Origin: Phocaeicola plebeius DSM 17135
Lineage (GTDB): Bacteria > Bacteroidota > Bacteroidia > Bacteroidales > Bacteroidaceae
Reading direction: 5' to 3'
Length of the DNA stretch: 64,000 bases
Assembly (NCBI RefSeq): GCF_000187895.1
Contig: NZ_DS990133.1
Coordinates: 248,001-312,000, forward strand
Shown: positions 62,718 through 64,000 of the stretch, piece by piece
Numbering within the stretch: position 1 is the stretch's first letter
Layout: each line of letters begins with the position of its first letter
Notes under the pieces: generated by a model
Told to the model about the DNA's origin: nothing
The model's database searches: none
Seen by the model: only the letters and a program-made list of their open reading frames with translations
Made by a program: the position numbers and the translations under genes

Positions 62718-64000
62718 ATGAGAAAAATTCTATTTTTATACACAATAGCCCTCTTTTCTCTTTTAAGTGTACAAGCGCAAGACGCAGGCAGTGCCTACAA
62801 AAGAGCAAACCAGCAATATGTGCTTTTCGAAAGCGAAAGAGACAAAGGAGCCAATGCAAACAGTATGTATACCTACCTGTTGGAAGCATACAACAATTTC
62901 ATACAGGTAACTAAAGAACAAAACAATGCCAGTTACATCAATGGAACTAAAAACAGATTACGTTCCATGTATCCGTATCTTCTAAATGCCGCATTGTACT
63001 ATTACGAGCAAAAGGAAACATCCAAGGCCCTCGACTTCGCATCAGCATATATCGACATCCGATACATGCCTATGTTTAGAAGCGAATTGCTACCTAAGGA
63101 CGACCGGTATAACTCTGTAGTCTATTTTGCAGCTGTATCCGCTTTTAACATGAAAAAACTTGATGTTGCCAAAAGATATTTCAATATTTATTTGGAATCA
63201 GGTGACAACACACAAGAAAAGGACTGCTTTGTATATCTGAACATGATTTACATGAGTCAGAAGAATTATGCCGAACAAGAGAATATTCTGGAAAAAGCGA
63301 TCAGCAAATACCCTGTTTCGCTCGACTTTCTGTATAACCTGGTAAATGTCCATATTGCAACCAACAATATGCCCAAACTGCTGAATACCATCGACAGAAT
63401 TCTGACCATTGACCCCAATAACCTACAGGTGCTCCCTATCAAGGCACGCATTCTGGAAAAACAAGGCCAGAATATCGAAGCTCTTGATATATATAAAAGA
63501 TTATATGCGCTGGCACCCAATAATTTTGAGTTGCTCACCGGATTGGCCAGAGCAAACTTCAATGTAGCTACTAAAATAGTCAATGATGGAGCCACTATCG
63601 CCAGTGATACCGAATATGCATTGGTAAGACAAAAGGCATCGACTTATTTAATGGAAGCCCAGAAACTGTTTTTAGAAATCCTGAAACAGAAACCTGATTC
63701 CAAAATGTATATGCAAGGACTTGCCGGGGTATATCAGTACATGGATATGACCAGCGAATATGAAGTCTTAAATAAAATCATCTCCGACGGAGCTTCGTTT
63801 ACCACATTTGAGCCCAGACTGCTGGCCTACAATGAAGCACTCAAAAAGACAGAAACCATAACAGACAATTCCAGCTCAACTCCTGTTCCATTGGAACCAG
63901 CTCAACTTGTTATCCGAGTAGACAGTTTTATTGATGGTAACAATAACAAAGTGATTGATGCCGGCGAAAGTTTTGCTGTAAGATTCACCATTGCGAACAA
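62718..64000 (+). CDS. Secreted TPR protein, truncated by the window end
   Basis: At least 427 residues, no stop before the window end. Signal peptide (about 1-20) ends V-Q-A-Q. Residues about 25-340 are tandem TPR-like helix pairs (for example A-L-Y-Y-Y-E-Q-K-E-T-S-K-A-L-D and A-L-D-I-Y-K-R-L-Y-A-L-A-P-N). From about residue 395 a new beta domain begins with L-V-I-R-V-D-S-F-I-D-G-N-N-N-K-V-I-D-A-G-E-S, a pattern I associate with regions ahead of caspase-like domains in Bacteroidota, but the rest is off the window. Confidence 0.75.
   Translation, partial: MRKILFLYTIALFSLLSVQAQDAGSAYKRANQQYVLFESERDKGANANSMYTYLLEAYNNFIQVTKEQNNASYINGTKNRLRSMYPYLLNAALYYYEQKETSKALDFASAYIDIRYMPMFRSELLPKDDRYNSVVYFAAVSAFNMKKLDVAKRYFNIYLESGDNTQEKDCFVYLNMIYMSQKNYAEQENILEKAISKYPVSLDFLYNLVNVHIATNNMPKLLNTIDRILTIDPNNLQVLPIKARILEKQGQNIEALDIYKRLYALAPNNFELLTGLARANFNVATKIVNDGATIASDTEYALVRQKASTYLMEAQKLFLEILKQKPDSKMYMQGLAGVYQYMDMTSEYEVLNKIISDGASFTTFEPRLLAYNEALKKTETITDNSSSTPVPLEPAQLVIRVDSFIDGNNNKVIDAGESFAVRFTIAN

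Overview
The window is a piece of a Bacteroidales chromosome, most like the gut genera Bacteroides/Phocaeicola. The signs are moderate GC, promoters of the Bacteroides type (-33 TTTG-like, 19-21 bp, -7 TAnnTTTG) before many genes, two large Reg_prop/Y_Y_Y sensor kinases (one a full hybrid two-component regulator), many secreted lipoproteins and barrels, a BtuB/BtuG-type vitamin B12 locus, a choloylglycine-hydrolase-family enzyme and DUF families typical of this order. No phage, insertion sequence, CRISPR array or rRNA was seen.

Layout. 1-1.6 kb: the end of a metallopeptidase and three small exported proteins, one with 12 cysteines. 2.1-7.1 kb: a propeller sensor kinase translationally coupled to a NarL-type regulator. 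7.3-13.8 kb: pgk, a hybrid two-component regulator and a split chromate transporter. 13.8-16.0 kb (minus): three overlapping genes, a ParB-like protein, a DUF3440 PAPS-reductase-like protein (IbrB/IbrA type) and an acetyltransferase-like protein. 16.1-22.75 kb (minus): a cobalamin-riboswitch-controlled operon, btuB-btuG-btuF-btuC-btuD. 22.9-24.3 kb: a PurF paralogue lacking the N-terminal nucleophile cysteine. 24.57-24.96 kb: an apparent single transcription unit of SRP RNA followed by two identical tRNA-Thr genes. 25.1-29.4 kb: a six-gene operon (DUF4199, GT2, DUF6452, DUF6048, mntP, apbE). 29.6-30.5 kb: a DMT transporter.

30.6-39.7 kb (minus): adaptor, two FtsX-type permeases, ATPase, TolC-like channel, NtrC-type regulator and NtrB-type kinase. 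A near-perfect sigma-54 promoter and a 20-bp perfect palindrome about 80 bp upstream of its predicted start lie before the first gene, so the operon probably encodes its own activator. 39.9-43.2 kb: a radical-SAM/HhH protein and a DUF4130 protein (families known to be linked to each other and to uracil-DNA glycosylases) flank a bile-salt-hydrolase-family gene. 43.1-47.3 kb: truA, DUF5715, a YeiH-type exporter, AraC and HdeD-like genes.

47.4-56.8 kb (minus): a seven-gene envelope operon (porin, imelysin, di-heme oxidoreductase, second porin, CXXCH lipoprotein, double-Rid protein and CcsBA-type cytochrome c maturation protein). It looks like a self-contained c-type cytochrome system, perhaps for metal handling. 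57.4-64 kb: secreted proteins (LPP20-like, DUF4384-like, transglutaminase-like, propeller/OmpA-like, TPR) running off the window, a poorly described periplasmic system.

Three intergenic sites carry arrays of exactly four units with a strict 22-bp period. Two share one consensus, and the third is built of AGTACT palindromes spaced 14/8/14/8. They are not explained by any gene and are among the most unusual signals here.
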